Notes: generated from the letters alone by a model not told the origin. A stretch of 64,000 nucleotides of DNA from Eukaryota sp. TZLM1-RC (GCA_040285825.1 JAUPSS010000001.1:3977681-4041680); one strand, 5' to 3'; shown: positions 10,401 through 23,905, counted from the first letter of the stretch. Program-made: numbers and translations.

Positions 10401-13400
10401 TATATGGAAGAAAGTCCAGCTAAATCATTTGAAAAGTTTTTTGCCACTGAGCCTTCTTTAACTGATTACCAACTGTTATTTACCAAGTTTAATGAGGTGA
10501 TTTCCCAAATTTCAGAACTACCAAATACTATTAATATATCTGGAACACTTGATATTGCCGCAACAGACGTCAAAACACAATTAAAAGATTTAATTGCCTC
10601 CTGGAAAACTTACTATGCTAATTCATTAAGCGAATCAGTCAAAACTCAAATGAAAGAAATTGAAGATAATCTTGCTGATCATTTCTCAAAACTAACTTTC
10701 CAACAAGCAAAAGAAGAATTTGACTTGGAAGATGTAAGGGACATCATGACTCAGTTAGCAGAGTTGAGGAGTTTGGAAGCTGATTTTGATTTGAAATTAC
10801 TCCCTCTATCTGAAACCTTTAATTTACTCTCTAACTTTGATGTTGGTGTAGGTAAAGAAGATGTAGAAGAGCTAGATAACATCAAAAACTTATGGGAAAA
10901 GCTCCGTTCTTGCGTCGTTGATCTTATGGACAGACTCACTGATCTTCAGCCCATCATGAGGAGTGCTCTAGTGAGCTCAGTCAAAAATTTGGTCAAGGAT
11001 GTCGAAAATTTCAAAAAAGATTATGATGAAAATGGACCAATGGTACCGGGAACAGAACTTGAAGTAGCAAGCGAACGTTTAAAAACTTTCAAAGCCGCTT
11101 ATGCTGAACGTGAGCGTAAAGCCAGCACATATAACGTAGGTGAGGAGCTCTTTAACCTTCCAATTACTCAATATCCTGAATTAGTCCAAATAAGAAGAGA
11201 ATTAAAACTGTTAGACTCACTTTATGGCCTTCACGCCAATGTCATGACTGCAATCCGTGGTTATGGGGATATTCTCTGGTCAGATAAAGATTTGGATGCG
11301 ATTGCTGTACAATTATCAGATTTCCAACAGAAATGTCGACGTTTGCCTTCATCTCTACGCGAATGGGATGCTTATAGACAACTCAAAGAAATGATTGATG
11401 GATTTTATGACACTTTGCCTCTCCTACAACAAATTGGAAACGACTGTATGCGACCAAGACATTGGGAAGCTATCCAAAGGCTATGTAATTGTAAGTTGAG
11501 GTGGGATGCGGAAGATTTCACAATGTCTGAAATACTAGAAGCTCCTCTATTAGACCACAAGGAAGATGTGGAAGAAATTGCCAATTCTGCAGTAAAGGAA
11601 CGGGAAATTGAGATCCGACTCGGTCAAATTGAGAATGATTGGCGAGACCAAGCTTTTGAGTTTGCCGAATATAAATCAAGAGGTCTTTTGCTATTAAAAC
11701 CTGCAGAGACTTCAGAAATTGTGGCACTTTTAGAAGATTCTCAAATGGTTTTAGGTGGTTTAATTAGTTCAAGATACAATGCGCCTTTTAAATCACGAAT
11801 TACTGACTGGATCAACAAACTATCAACTTGTTCTGAAAGAATTGATTTATGGCTACGTGTTCAGTTCCTCTGGGCTTACCTTGAAGCCGTATTTTCTGGA
11901 GGTGATATTGCCAATCAACTACCTCAAGAAGCTAAACGTTTTGCTGGTATTGATAAGTCATGGGTTAAGATTATGAATACTGCAGTCAATGAGCCGCATT
12001 GTATTTCTTTATGCTGTTCTAACGATACACTGGAAAACTTGCTTCCTCATTTAATAGAGCAACTTGAAATTTGTCAAAAAAGTCTTTCACATTATTTGGA
12101 ATCAAAAAGATCTTTATTTCCCAGGTTTTATTTTGTTTCAGATGCACAATTACTGGAAATTCTAGGCCAAGCTTCCGATCCTAACAATATTCAATCACAT
12201 TTAAAATCTATTTCTGAAAATATTGGTAAAGTTATATTTGATAAGAAAATACCCAACGATATCATTGCAATTCAATCAGTCGAAGGCGAAATTGTACCAT
12301 TAGTTCGCCGAGTCACTGCCCAGGGAGCTATTGAAACTTGGTTGACTGCACTAATTGATTCCATGCAACTTACCATTCGATGTATCTCACGTGCAGCTTC
12401 AATGGAACTACTTCCCCTTTCCAGCCAGTTAGGTTTATCCGGTGATAAAAACAGTAGCAGTCAAGATGACGACGATGAAGAAGACCTAGATTCTGGTAAC
12501 CAGCAATTAACAGAATTTATTTCACGTTATCCCGCTCAAGTTACCTTACTTGGATTACAAATGTTATGGACAAAGCAAGTAGAAGAGGCTTTGCGAGCTG
12601 CTAAAACAGACAAGGCGGCTTTGGCACATTGTAATAAATTGGTCGCTGGTATAATGTCTCTCTTGGTTGATCTGACGACTAAAGATTTGGGTCCTGCAGC
12701 CAGAAACCGTACCAAAGTTGAAGCTCTTGTCACTATTCAAGTCCATCAACGCGATATTTTCGAATCGTTATACAAGCAACGAATCCGTAATGCCTATGAT
12801 TTTGAGTGGCTGAAACAGACAAGATTCTATTGGCGTGAAGAGCAAGATCATGCAATTGTTTCAATTACTGATATCGACTTTGAATATTCATATGAATACC
12901 TTGGATGTACTGATCGTCTCGTCATTACCCCACTCACAGATCGTTGCTACATTACTCTCGCCCAAGCCTTGGGAATGTTTTTGGGTGGAGCTCCTGCTGG
13001 GCCAGCAGGTACAGGTAAGACTGAAACAGTAAAGGATATGGGAAAAGCTTTAGGAAAGTACGTCGTAGTGTTCAATTGCTCCGACCAAATGGATGTGAAA
13101 TCTCTAGGTAAAATTTTCAAAGGACTAGCTGAATCTGGGGCTTGGGGATGCTTTGACGAATTTAATAGGATTCTATTACCAGTCTTGTCTGTCGTTGCTC
13201 AGCAAGTGCTATGCGTACTCACTGCTTTACGAGAACAAAAGACACAGTTTGTATTTAGTGATGGAGAGCTCACAAAGTTGAACCCTAGATGTGGTATGTT
13301 TATTACAATGAATCCTGGATATGCTGGAAGACAAGAGCTTCCTGAAAACTTGAAAGTTTTGTTCAGGTCAGTGGCCATGATGGTTCCAGATTTTGCTCTC

Positions 13401-16400
13401 ATTATGAGAGTCAAACTTGCTTCAGCTGGTTTCCAACAAAGTCAAATGTTATCCAAGAAATTTGATATTCTTTACAAACTATGTAAGCAGCAACTCTCCC
13501 AACAACGGCATTATGATTTTGGTCTACGTAACATTCTCTCTGTGCTTCGTACTTGTGGCGCTTGGAGAAGAAAGGACAGGGAAGCAGAAGAAGTTGATAT
13601 CTTTTTGAGAGTAGTTCGGGATATGAACCTTTCCAAACTTGTTGACGAAGATGAACCTCTTTTCTTGTCGCTTGTAAATGATCTTTTCCCCGGTGTCACT
13701 GTTGAGAATCCTAGCTATGAGGACCTTGAAGCTGCTATTAACAGTAACATTTCCTCTGCTGGCCTGGTAAACCATCCTTCTTGGACTTTGAAAATAGTTC
13801 AACTCTATGAAACAGCATTAGTCAGACATGGGGTTATGGTTTTAGGACCTGCTGGTGCCGGTAAATCCAGGTGCATTGACATCCTCATGAAGGCACTTAC
13901 AGACTGTGGAAACCCTCATAAAGGTATAAAGATCAACCCAAAAGCTATCACAGACCAGCAGATGTTTGGTAAATTGGATAGAAAAACAGGTGATTGGACT
14001 GACGGTATTTTTTCGGCGATTTGGAGAAAAGTTTGCAGAAAGCAAAGCGATGAGAAGACCTGGTTGATCTTAGATGGGCCTGTAGATACTATCTGGATTG
14101 AATCTCTCAATACGGTGTTGGACGACAATAAGACCTTGACATTAGCAAATTCTGACAGAATTCCAATGTCACCGAATATGAAGCTCATATTTGAGGTACA
14201 TTCATTAGCCAATGCTTCTCCTGCCACAGTTTCTAGAGCTGGAATGATCTACATGTCGCATATGTCTTTGGGATGGGAGCCTGTGCTACAAGCGTGGATT
14301 AAGGAAAAGGAAAGTGAAGATTTTGCTTCAGATGTGTTGAGTAATTTAAATAATTTATTTGATTTACATATTAATAATTGTTTTGATTTCATTAAGACAA
14401 ATTGTCTACCTGTTATGTCTTTATTCCAGCAGCATCAGGTTACTCAGTGCTTCAAGCTACTAGAAGCTATGGTTCCCCAACCAAATAGTGATTTTTCTCT
14501 CAAATCCCCTCAACATTTAGAAAGAATGTTTGTGTTTGCGCTTATTTGGTCATTGGGGGCATTATTAGAAACAGAAGATCGTCTCAAGTTTGATCAATTC
14601 CTTCGTTCTGAATGTAACCTCGCTCTACCAGTCTGTTCTTCCCCTCATTCTGTCTATGATTTCTGGATCAATGAGGAAACCGGAGAATGGCAACGATGGA
14701 GAGATAGGGTTCCTGAATATCAATATCCAGTAGACCATGCTCCACCTTTCTCCTCTGTTTTAGTCCCTACAATTGATTCTGTCAGATGCTCTACTCTTAT
14801 TGGTTTGCTTGCTGAACAAGGACATCCCGTAATGTTGACAGGAGAAGCTGGAACTGCTAAATCAGTTACTCTACAAAGCTATATTGCAGATAAAATTCAA
14901 GATGAACAGTGGATGAGCAAAACAGTTTCCTTTTCATTCTTTACTAACCCTTTGATTTTCCAACGAACTACTGAAGCACTTGTGGAGAAACGACTAGGTT
15001 CTACTTTTGGTCCCAAAGCTGGTAGAAAGATGATTTACTTCTTGGATGATATTAATATGCCTGAAATTAACACATGGGGAGATCAAGAAACTGCTGAAAT
15101 TGTACGTCAATTAATAGAAGATAAAGGTTTCTATAACCTAGAAAGACCTGGCGATTGGATTTCCATTGTTGATCTTTTCTTCTTTGCCGCAATGCAGCAT
15201 CCAGGTGGTGGTAGAAATGACATTCCAGATAGGTTACGTCGACACTTTGCCATCTTCAACTGCACTCTTCCCTCCCAAGAAGCTGTGGAGCACGTGTATT
15301 CATTGATTATTAAGGGGTATTTCACTACCCAAGCTCCCAGAAGCTTTCCAGAGTCTCTATCAAACGTTCTCAACAACATTGTTCCAATGACGTATTCTCT
15401 TTGGGATTCGGTTAAGCAGAAAATGCTTCCCACACCAGCAAAGTTCCATTACATGTTTAATATGAGAGATTTATCAAGAATTACTCAAGGTATGTTATAC
15501 GTGACTTCTGAAACTATCACTGGGCCCTCCAATCTGGTGTCCTTATGGAAACATGAATGTCACCGTGTCTTGGCTGATCGCTTTGTTAATTATGAAGATT
15601 TGGCGTGGTTTGAATCTGCTATTCAATCGGTACTGGATGAGTATCTCCCTCAGTACAATGAAGCTGTTCCGAGTACTTTCTTTGTTGATTTCATGCGTGA
15701 TCCCCCAGAACCCGACCCAGATGCTGAGGAAGAGGAAGATCTGGAAGCTCCAAAGGTCTATGAGTCGGTTACGGAGAGAGAGGTGTTGAAAGAACGATTA
15801 GATAGATTTTCAGAGTTGTTTAATGAAATGTCACGAACGGAAAAACTTGATTTAGTTTTCTTTTACGATGCCATTGCTCATTTATCACGAATTTCTCGTA
15901 TTATCCGAGCAGAACGAGGTCATGCTTTACTGGTTGGTGTAGGTGGAAGTGGTAAGCAATCATTAACTAAACTTGCTTCATTTATTGCTGGTTATACCAC
16001 CGTCTCAATAACTTTAACTAAAAATTACACAACAAAAGATTTATTAGAAGATTTACAACGGTTCTTCATGATGGCTGGTTTGGAGGGAAAAGGAGTAACG
16101 TTTTTATTTACTGATAAGGACATTAAAGAAGAATCCTTCCTTGAGTATATTAACAACATTCTCACTTCTGGTGAAATTCCTGGTCTGTTCGCTAAGGATG
16201 AAGTTGATTCAATAATTTCTGATTTAACACCTATTTTCAAAGCAGAACGACCTCGAGCACCTTTATCCAATGATGATGTTTGGAATTTCTTTTTGGAACG
16301 AGTACGAAAGAACCTTCATGTAGTTCTTTGTTTTTCGCCTGTTGGGGACAAGTTTAGAACACGTGCCAGGAAGTTTCCAGGTTTGGTATCTGGATGTACC

Positions 16401-19400
16401 ATTGACTATTTCCAACCATGGCCTGAAGAAGCGTTGGTTGAGGTTGCCAATAAGTTTGTATCTTCATTTGAAATTGACACACCTCAAGAGGTTCAAGATT
16501 CCCTGGTTAAGTTTATGGCTTCTCTCCACACTAATGTTGGTGATGTCTGTGAACAATACTTTTCTAGGTTTAGAAGAAGAGTTTACATTACCCCAAAGTC
16601 TTATCTATCATTCATGCAAGCTTATAAGGAAGTGTATTTACGTCAACGGCAAGAAATTGGTGTTTTGGCTGAACGACTTAACTCTGGCTTAATGAAGCTA
16701 CAACAAGCTTCTGAAGATGTTGCTAATATGAAGGTTGAACTGGCTGATAAAAAGGTAAAGTTGGCAGTCGCTGTAGATAAAGCAAAGCAAATTCTTGGTG
16801 AAATTACCACTCAAACCACAGCTGCCCAAAAGATTACTGCAGAAGTACAAGCTGTCAAGGATGATTTATCTACAAAGGCTGCTGGTATAGATGCTGAGAA
16901 AAAAGCTGCAGAAAAGGATCTTGCTGCTGCTAAACCTGCTTTGGAGGATGCTCAGAACGCTTTAGATCAGATTAATGCTGGGGATATAGCCACATTGAGA
17001 AAGTTGTTAAAACCACCAAACCTCATCTGTAGAATCATGGATGGTGTATTGATACTTCGCCAATTACCATTAGACGAATGGAAGTTAGATGCGGATATGC
17101 TGGCTGACAAGGGTAAATCATTACCTCAACCATCGTGGACCCATTCTCTTTCAATGATGGCTAACACTTCGTTCCTGTCTTCGCTTAAGAATTTCCCTAA
17201 AGAGTGCATTACTGATGAGATTTGTGAGCTGTTAGAGCCTTACTTTGAGATGGAAGATTTTACGAAGGAAGCAGCAGCCTCTGTCTCTGGTAATATTGCT
17301 GGTCTTTGTTCATGGATTCGTGCAATGACTGTGTATCATTCAGTTGCCAAGTTCGTTGCCCCCAAGATTGAAGCTGTTCAACGCGCAGAAAAAGAATTAG
17401 AGTCGGCAAATGCGGAACTACAGATTGCAGAGAATGAGTTAGCTGAAAAACAAAAAGTATTAGACGAAATGCAAGCCAAGTACGATGATGCTGTTGCTCA
17501 GAAGAGAGCAGTTCAAGAAGATGCCGAACTCACTGAAAGAAGAATGGATTCTGCTAACAAACTGATCTCTGGTCTCTCTGGTGAACGTGAACGCTGGACG
17601 ATACAATCTGCTGAGTTTAAGAAAGTTATTGCTCAATTAGTAGGTGATGTTGCTGTTTCCACTGCTTTCTTGTCTTATGCTGGTCCATTCAATTCTGAAT
17701 TTAGGGCATTGTTACTTGAAGAATACTGGTGTAAAGATCTGGTTCGAAGGAATATTCCATTTTCAGATAACCTTTCCGTCACAAAAATCCTTGCTGACGA
17801 TGCTACCATTGGTGAATGGAACCTTCAAGGCCTTCCCACAGATGATTTGTCAACTCAAAATGGTATCATTGTCACTTCTGCTTCACGTTTCCCTCTCCTT
17901 ATTGATCCACAGGGTCAAGCCAAAGCATGGTTGAAAAATCGCGAAGGACCCAATGGGTTGAAAATTTGCAGACTTGGTGATAAATATTTCAGACAAAACT
18001 TAGAAGATTGCCTGCAGTTTGGAGCACCTTTACTAATAGAAGATGTGGATGAAGAACTTGATCCCGCATTGGATCCCATTCTAGATAAGCAATGGATTAA
18101 GGTGGGTTCAAGGTTCAAGGTTAAGCTGGGTGATAAGGAAGTCGATCTAGCTGATGGTTTTAGGCTATATATCACGACTAAGCTTGCTAACCCGCTCTTC
18201 TCGCCTGAAACTTCCGCCAAAACTTCTATTGTAGATTTCACTGTTACTTTGAGGGGCCTGGAAGCTCAACTTTTGGGACGAGTTATTGAAACTGAGAAGA
18301 GTGAACTTGAACGATCAAGACAGCGTTTGTTGGAAGAAGTTAATTCTAATAAAAAATTAATGCAACAATTAGAGAAGAATCTAATTGAGAAGCTTGCCTC
18401 TGCTGGTGGTAATCTTTTGGATGACATCTCTTTAATAGACATGCTCAACAAAACTAAATCCACCTCTGAAGAAGTATCCCAAGCCTTAAAGAATGCAGTC
18501 GTCACTGAACAACGAATCAACGAAGCTCGAGAAGAATATCGTCCTGTAGCTACCCGTGGATCGGTGCTCTACTTTTTGGTAGCTGAAATGTCACTTGTTT
18601 CAAACATGTATCAATGCTCGTTGAATCAGTTCCTTCAGCAGTTCGATTTGGGTATAGGAAGATCAGAAGATTCTCAGGTTACTTCGAAAAGAGTTTCTAA
18701 TATTGTCACTTGTTTGACAGAAGTTGTTTTCAACTATGTCGCCAGATACCTCTTTGGTGATCATAAACTTTTATTCGTGTTATTATTAGCCCTAAAGGTT
18801 GATTTGGAAGCTGGTAACATTTCTTCCATTGAATTTGGTGCTCTAATTAAGGGAGGAGCAGCTCTAGACATCAAACAAGTTCGTGCCAAGCCCGTCGAAT
18901 GGCTACCTGACGCTGCTTGGTTGAACATTATTTCTAGTTCTCATGCTTCTTCTGCTCTGTCGTCACTTCCCGATTCCTTTGCCAATAGCCCTGAAATTTG
19001 GAATACTTGGTTCGAACATGAGTCTCCGGAAACTCTGACACTTCCAGAACCTTTTGCAAGTGCCAATCTCTGTGTTTAACAAACTTCTATTGGTGAGATC
19101 ACTACGAGAAGATCGAGCTATGTTAGTGGCTCAGGATTATATCAAGAACGTTTTGGGACCAAGGTTTGTGGAGTCTGCGTCATCTACCATTGAAAGTACG
19201 TTTGCTGAATCAACCTGTTCTACCCCTTTGATTTACCTGCTCTCACTTGGAGCCGACCCTTCGAGCGACATTGATTCCTTTGCCAAGAAGGAAAAGACTG
19301 TTCTTCACCAGGTTTCAATGGGACAAGGTCAAGATGAACCTGCGAGGAAGTACATTGCACAAGCAAAGAAGAATGGTGAATGGGTGTTGCTCCAGAATTG

Positions 19401-20985
19401 TCACTTGTCTCTTGAATTTATGTCTGAAATTGAAGTTGCCTTCTCCACCCCTGACGACAGTGTTCACTCAGATTTCAGGTTGTGGATAACCACCGAACCA
19501 CACTTGAAATTCCCCATAGGACTGCTCCAACTAGCAATTAAAGTTGCTGCTGAAGCTCCTCAAGGAATGAAAGCTGGCCTTAAAAGAACTTATAATTGGG
19601 TTAATCAAGACCTACTTGATCAAGTCGATAAACCTGAATGGAAACCTCTACTATATGCCCTCACATTTTTGCATTCAATTGAACAAGAACGAAGAAGATT
19701 TGGAACTTTGGGTTGGATTGTACCTTATGAATTCAACATGTCTGATTTGACAGCTTCGATAACTTTTCTACAAAACTTATTGTACCAAACTGATGCTGAA
19801 AGGGGTATTTCATGGTCCACTATGCGGTATATGATCTGTGAGGTTCATTATGGCGGTCGTATCACGTGTGATTATGACCGTGTCCTTCAAAATGCACTGG
19901 GAAACTTCTATCTTAATGACAAAGTTTTGAGTCCCGACTATACCTTCCACGAAGGTTACCCACTTCCCTTGCAAGAACTCAACTCAATTACCACCATTAG
20001 AGATTTTATCGATTCGCTTCCTGTCAATGATTTACCTACCGTTCTTGGACTTCACTTAAATGCTGACATTACTTTCAGAACCAACCAATGCAATACCATT
20101 CTTGACACAATTTTAGCTGTTCAGCCAAAGGATTCTGCTGCTGGAGGTGAACTCACAAGAGAAGAAATTGCAGATAAAATGTCGCACGATATGCTTCGGA
20201 ACCTACCAGATGATTTTGTCTCACATGAAGTAGAGGGACAATTGCAACGCTTGGGTAGAATGAAACCTCTAACAATCTTTTTGAGACAGGAAGTTGAACG
20301 TCTTCAACGGGTTATATCCAAGGTTCGTAAAGAACTTGGCGAATTGTTGCTCGCCATTACTGGTACGATTGTAATGTCGCAATCCCTACAGGACATTCTG
20401 ACTGCTATTACTGATGGTAAAGTACCTCCTGAATGGACGAAGATTTCGTGGAACTCACCTACTTTGGGCTTTTGGTTAACTGACTTAGACTCGAGACATC
20501 GGCAATTGTTTTCATGGTTGACAGAAGGTCGACCTCTGAGTTTCTGGCTCGGTGGATTCTTTAATCCTCAAGGGTTTTTGACATCTACAAAGCAAGAAAT
20601 CGCACGTGCTCATCAGGGTTGGGCTCTGGATACTTTACATATTCAGACCACAGTTAAAAACTTGGTACCCAGTGACCTCAAGCAAGAACATAAACTTAAT
20701 CCTGGTGAGGGGGTCTACATTCATGGTTTAACCTTGGAAGGAGCCAGATGGGACCGTGATTTAGGAAAATTAGCTGAACAAAAACTTAAAGAGTTAACAT
20801 GTCCTTTGCCTGTTCTGTATGTAACTGCAAGTGATACTCCTCTTGGCGGACAACCTACTTACACTTGTCCTGTTTTCTTTGGTAGAAATAGGCAAGATCA
20901 TGTTTTTGATGTAGAATTGCCCACATCTAAGAATCCTAATCATTGGACTATTAGAGGAACTGCATTGCTCTGCTCTGACTGTTAG
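7482..20985 (+). CDS. Axonemal outer-arm dynein heavy chain, DNAH5/8 (gamma) type, with one frameshift
   Basis: A 13.5-kb gene without visible introns encodes about 4,500 residues of an ATP-driven minus-end microtubule motor. The tail fills the first 1,700 residues. The AAA+ ring shows four P-loops: GPAGTGKT (1840-1847), GPAGAGKS (2122-2129), GEAGTAKS (2454-2461) and GVGGSGKQ (2819-2826). A coiled-coil stalk follows, then AAA5-6 and the C-terminal domain with [14 protein letters not shown] and the end WTIRGTALLCSDC. The ALLC-type terminus and the AAA1 sequence (NCSDQMD, GCFDEFNRI) match the DNAH5/8 class. The frame breaks at about 19066-19073, where CTCTGTG needs two more bases; the second copy at 55041 reads CTCTCTGTG and is open there. 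This is therefore probably an assembly error rather than a dead gene. The start ATG at 7482 gives MAEKKLF; no upstream in-frame alternative is preferred. Confidence 0.93.
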
Positions 20986-21143
20986 ACGTTCATTGCTCTT
21001 TGTAGATTTTGTATTGTACTTTAATAAAATTTTTATTTAATTGTTTTTATTTAATTGTTTTAAATAATATTGTATTTATTTTCTACGTAATTACAAAACA
21101 AAACAAATTAAAACACATAAGCAACAAAACTGTCCACAACTCT

Positions 21144-21830
21144 TTATGAATTCTTATACAGCTTGGACATCATTAAACTCAAGTACTTGGGAACACTTCT
21201 ATACAAAGCAAAAATGACACGATTCTTCCATAAATACCCTGCAAAATTCTTACCACTTGAACGACAAAGATTATCAAAATCATTGAGAAAATTCAAACCA
21301 GACTGACCAATGTTACCAAAAATAGGGAAGGAAAAAGGAACAAAAGAAAACTTCGAGTAAAAGTTCCTATTTAAATCATTCAATAACTCAGCATATTTGT
21401 CTCGTTTACGAACCTCAGCCTTGTTCAAGTGGCCATTAGAACTAACTAAAACATCATCACGATAAATTGAAGCAAAGGGATCGACAGTTGTATAATCAAC
21501 AACAGCTTGAGAGGAATCCACAAAAGGAGCAATTAAATCACTATGACGAGAATCAAACAGAATATTATCCCGATAATGCCTCAACAAAGGTTCTACTTTG
21601 CAACTAAAATTGTAACTCTTGAACATCTCATATGTCAAATCACGAACGGCATTATGAAGAACTGACCTATATTGGAGAAATTTCTTACAACTCACAATAT
21701 GACGGAAATTGGCTGACAGTTTTTCGTTGCAAATACAAGCAGAATTATCCAAAAGTCTATTTGGATACAGCCTTGATCTCAAACGAGTGTTTTGTTTCCA
21801 AGCTTCATTTGTTAATTTAGTTGTTTTCAT
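21144..21830 (-). pseudogene. Non-LTR retrotransposon C-terminal fragment (zinc knuckle plus PD-(D/E)XK-like endonuclease)
   Basis: An open frame of 228 residues begins abruptly in RT-tail-like sequence. It has a C-x-C-x8-H-x3-C knuckle (CICNEKLSANFRHIVSC), then SDLIAP, VVDYTTVD, and AEVRKRDKY, then FVPFSFPIFG. The order C..C..H..C, (P)DL, (D)xxxxD and K-x3-KY is that of the restriction-like endonuclease of R2-type non-LTR elements, which nicks target DNA for target-primed reverse transcription. No reverse transcriptase is attached, as expected for a 5'-truncated insertion. Four related scraps occur elsewhere in the window. Whether this frame is expressed is unknown. It is repeated at 57139-57828. 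Confidence 0.5.
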
Positions 21831-22453
21831 TTAATTGTTTTGAATTAATGTTATTTTCATTTTGGTTATGTTGAAAACACGGCTCCAGATTTTTTCTAAT
21901 GACCTGCAGGAATTCCTTGCATTCCTTACTGTATTTGAGTACAAAGTTGCACTTATGAACTACCACAATATTCCATCAACGAACTTGGTCACGCTCAAAA
22001 TCACATTAAAGCTCCCTCTGTTAAACCACCAAAAACAGATGAAATCATTAGCGTTGAAGCCGCTAAAACCACTTTAATGGAGTGGCGTTAAATTTCGAAG
22101 GAAATCCAATATATCTTTTGTTTACACTGAAATAGTGGATTAATCCAATTGAAGTCCTACTGATATCTTCATGTATTTTTGGTATTCAACGCAGATTACA
22201 TAGTTCCAAATCTGAAATATTTGAGGAATGGCTTTATTACTCAACTCCAATTCCTAAGAATGAATTTGGTAATTCTTGTAATTCCGTGGTGGTGAGTTAA
22301 ACTATATTTTAATGAAAATTCGATTTTGTTGAAATGAGGGAAACATTTGAATTCCATAAGAAATGCAATCTGTTTTTCTATTGTATCTCAAATTGATACA
22401 GTTGGTAGATGATGTAACTGATATACTGACAATATTTATCTAGAACAGATTAT
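21831..22453. other. Region between LINE fragment and RBR gene; one unassigned peptide
   Basis: No gene recognised. At about 21955-22091 a plus-strand frame ends in a clean-looking peptide (YSINELGH ... TTLMEWR then stop) that could be a last exon or a relic. No upstream exon is convincing. Confidence 0.35.
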
Positions 22454-23163
22454 TCACATGTACCAGTGGCAGGTGGGAGCATGTGCTGTGTTACCAATAG
22501 CTCGAATACCCTCCTCACCATTGTAGTTTGCCGAACAACGCCAACAGAATTCATACCTGTGATTACAAAAGGACAATAAACATACTGACACACACTACAT
22601 GTCATATGATCACATCCATCTATTTTTTCAATCCCATGGTTACATGAAGGACACGGCTTGGTGTTTTGGTTAATGTAGTTTCGATTTGCATTCTCCTCAG
22701 ATTCATACACACTAATTTGGTAGTCTCTACAAGTTTTACCCTCATGCCAGAGAACCCTGTCAATGTAACAAGTCTTGGCAGCACATGCCATACAGTGAAT
22801 GATGGGATTTTCTTCTCCTGATTCTATTATTGCCCCCCATCCACAGCTACTGGCAGCGCACCATCTGAATTCGGGCATAGATTCAACAAGACGTTTAAAA
22901 AGCAGGTTGTCATACCTTTCAAAGTCATTGGCTGATGCAAAGATTTTCAGGGTGTCAAAGGTCATTGTAGCTTTACAAGAGCTGTGTAAGCAAGGAACAT
23001 CACGAAAACCATTCTTTTGAATCAGCTCTTCTTTCACGTGTTTTCTTATACAATTGTCACAACATGTTCGTTCATGATCGCAGGCAGGAGACATCTTGAT
23101 AGACCAATCTTCCTCAGATGGTTTATCATCGATGCATATTGCACATGTTATTGAAGCTGCCAT
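22454..23163 (-). CDS. RBR-type E3 ubiquitin ligase (RING1-IBR-RING2), copy A, 2 exons
   Basis: Exon 1 (23163-22586) and exon 2 (22556-22454) join over a 29-nt intron into about 226 residues. RING1 starts CAICIDDKPSEED and carries C-x2-C and CDHERTCC. The IBR follows (WCAASSCGWG, HCMAC). RING2/Rcat reads CPSCNHGIEKIDGCDHMTC, and after splicing QYEFCWRC. The Cys in HMTC is the position of the catalytic thioester Cys in Ariadne/parkin-type RBR ligases. These enzymes take ubiquitin from an E2 onto that Cys and then onto a substrate. There is no Ariadne domain or other targeting module, so this is a minimal RBR. Without removing the intron the second half of RING2 is lost, which supports the splice. 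It is nearly identical in its core to copy B at 28536. Confidence 0.85.
22557..22585 (-). other. 29-nt intron in RBR copy A
   Basis: GTATGT donor, CACAG acceptor, phase 2. Splicing restores the second zinc half-site of RING2 (YEFCWRC). Confidence 0.85.
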
Positions 23164-23208
23164 GGTGAAAGTTGATTTTGATGATCAAATTTTATCAAAT
23201 TATATACC

Positions 23209-23514
23209 ATGTGCAAAAGTTTCATTATAGAGGCATTTATTGAGCCATTAGTACGTAAGCTGTCTTCAGATCAAACTGATGATTGCTTTGGTAAAAGAAG
23301 GGCAGATTTAGTAGCTCCAGGGATCGATGGTGTTTTCAATGTTGTGGATGTTGTCTCAGTTGATGTTTGCAAAAATTCTGCTGCTCGTTTAGTGTATTCC
23401 GCTGATTGGCCGTTATCTAACGCCGAAAAACAGAAGATAAAAAAATATGAAGAACCTTTGATAAAACACCTTTTACCTGTTCTCAATGAGCGGACAGTTC
23501 TTTTGATAAATTAA
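23209..23514 (+). pseudogene. Second LINE-like PD-(D/E)XK endonuclease fragment
   Basis: This 101-residue frame has RADLVAP, VVDVVSVD and AEKQKIKKY in the same order and spacing as the fragment at 21144-21830 (SDLIAP, VVDYTTVD, AEVRKRDKY). It lacks the zinc knuckle and is immediately followed by a Ty3 integrase relic, so it is a nested or eroded insertion. It is repeated at 59211-59520. Confidence 0.5.
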
Positions 23515-23905
23515 ATATCCACACTAATGGACCTCTGAACGCTGATAACGAAGGAATTAAATACCTCTTAGTATTTGTAGGTTCTTTTACTTTTTTTGCA
23601 CTGTATTTGTAGATTCTTTTACTATCCAATTTTAGTCGCTCTGAAGGAACTCAATGCTTTAGAAATCACAGATGTTTTGATTTGGAGCATTGGCGTTATC
23701 TTTGGCATACCTATGCTAATTCAGTGATAATGGTCCTGAGTTCGCCAATGAGAGTTTCAAATTGGTGTGTAATAAATTAGCGATTGAGATGAGTAACTCA
23801 ATACCCAACTATTCATAAAGTAATCGACTTGTGGAACGTACACATACAGACGTTCTTCAATGCTTAAGAAAACTACTAATAGACTTCAAGAGAGTTAGCT
23901 TACAT
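23515..23905 (+). pseudogene. Ty3/gypsy integrase core relic
   Basis: Shifted frames encode GPLNADNEG, KYLLVFV, then SDNGPEFANE and LVERTHTDVLQCLRKLL. They match in order the integrase of the element at 43-50 kb (GPLPEDQDG, RYILVFVDSFT, SDNGPEF, LVERRHRDILQNLRKLL). The second catalytic Asp (SDNG) and the Glu (VER) are present, but frameshifts, a stop before the VER segment and a short internal duplication (TATTTGTAG-TTCTTTTACT twice, about 23570-23620) kill it. It is divergent from the 43-kb element, so it is an older insertion. Confidence 0.7.
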
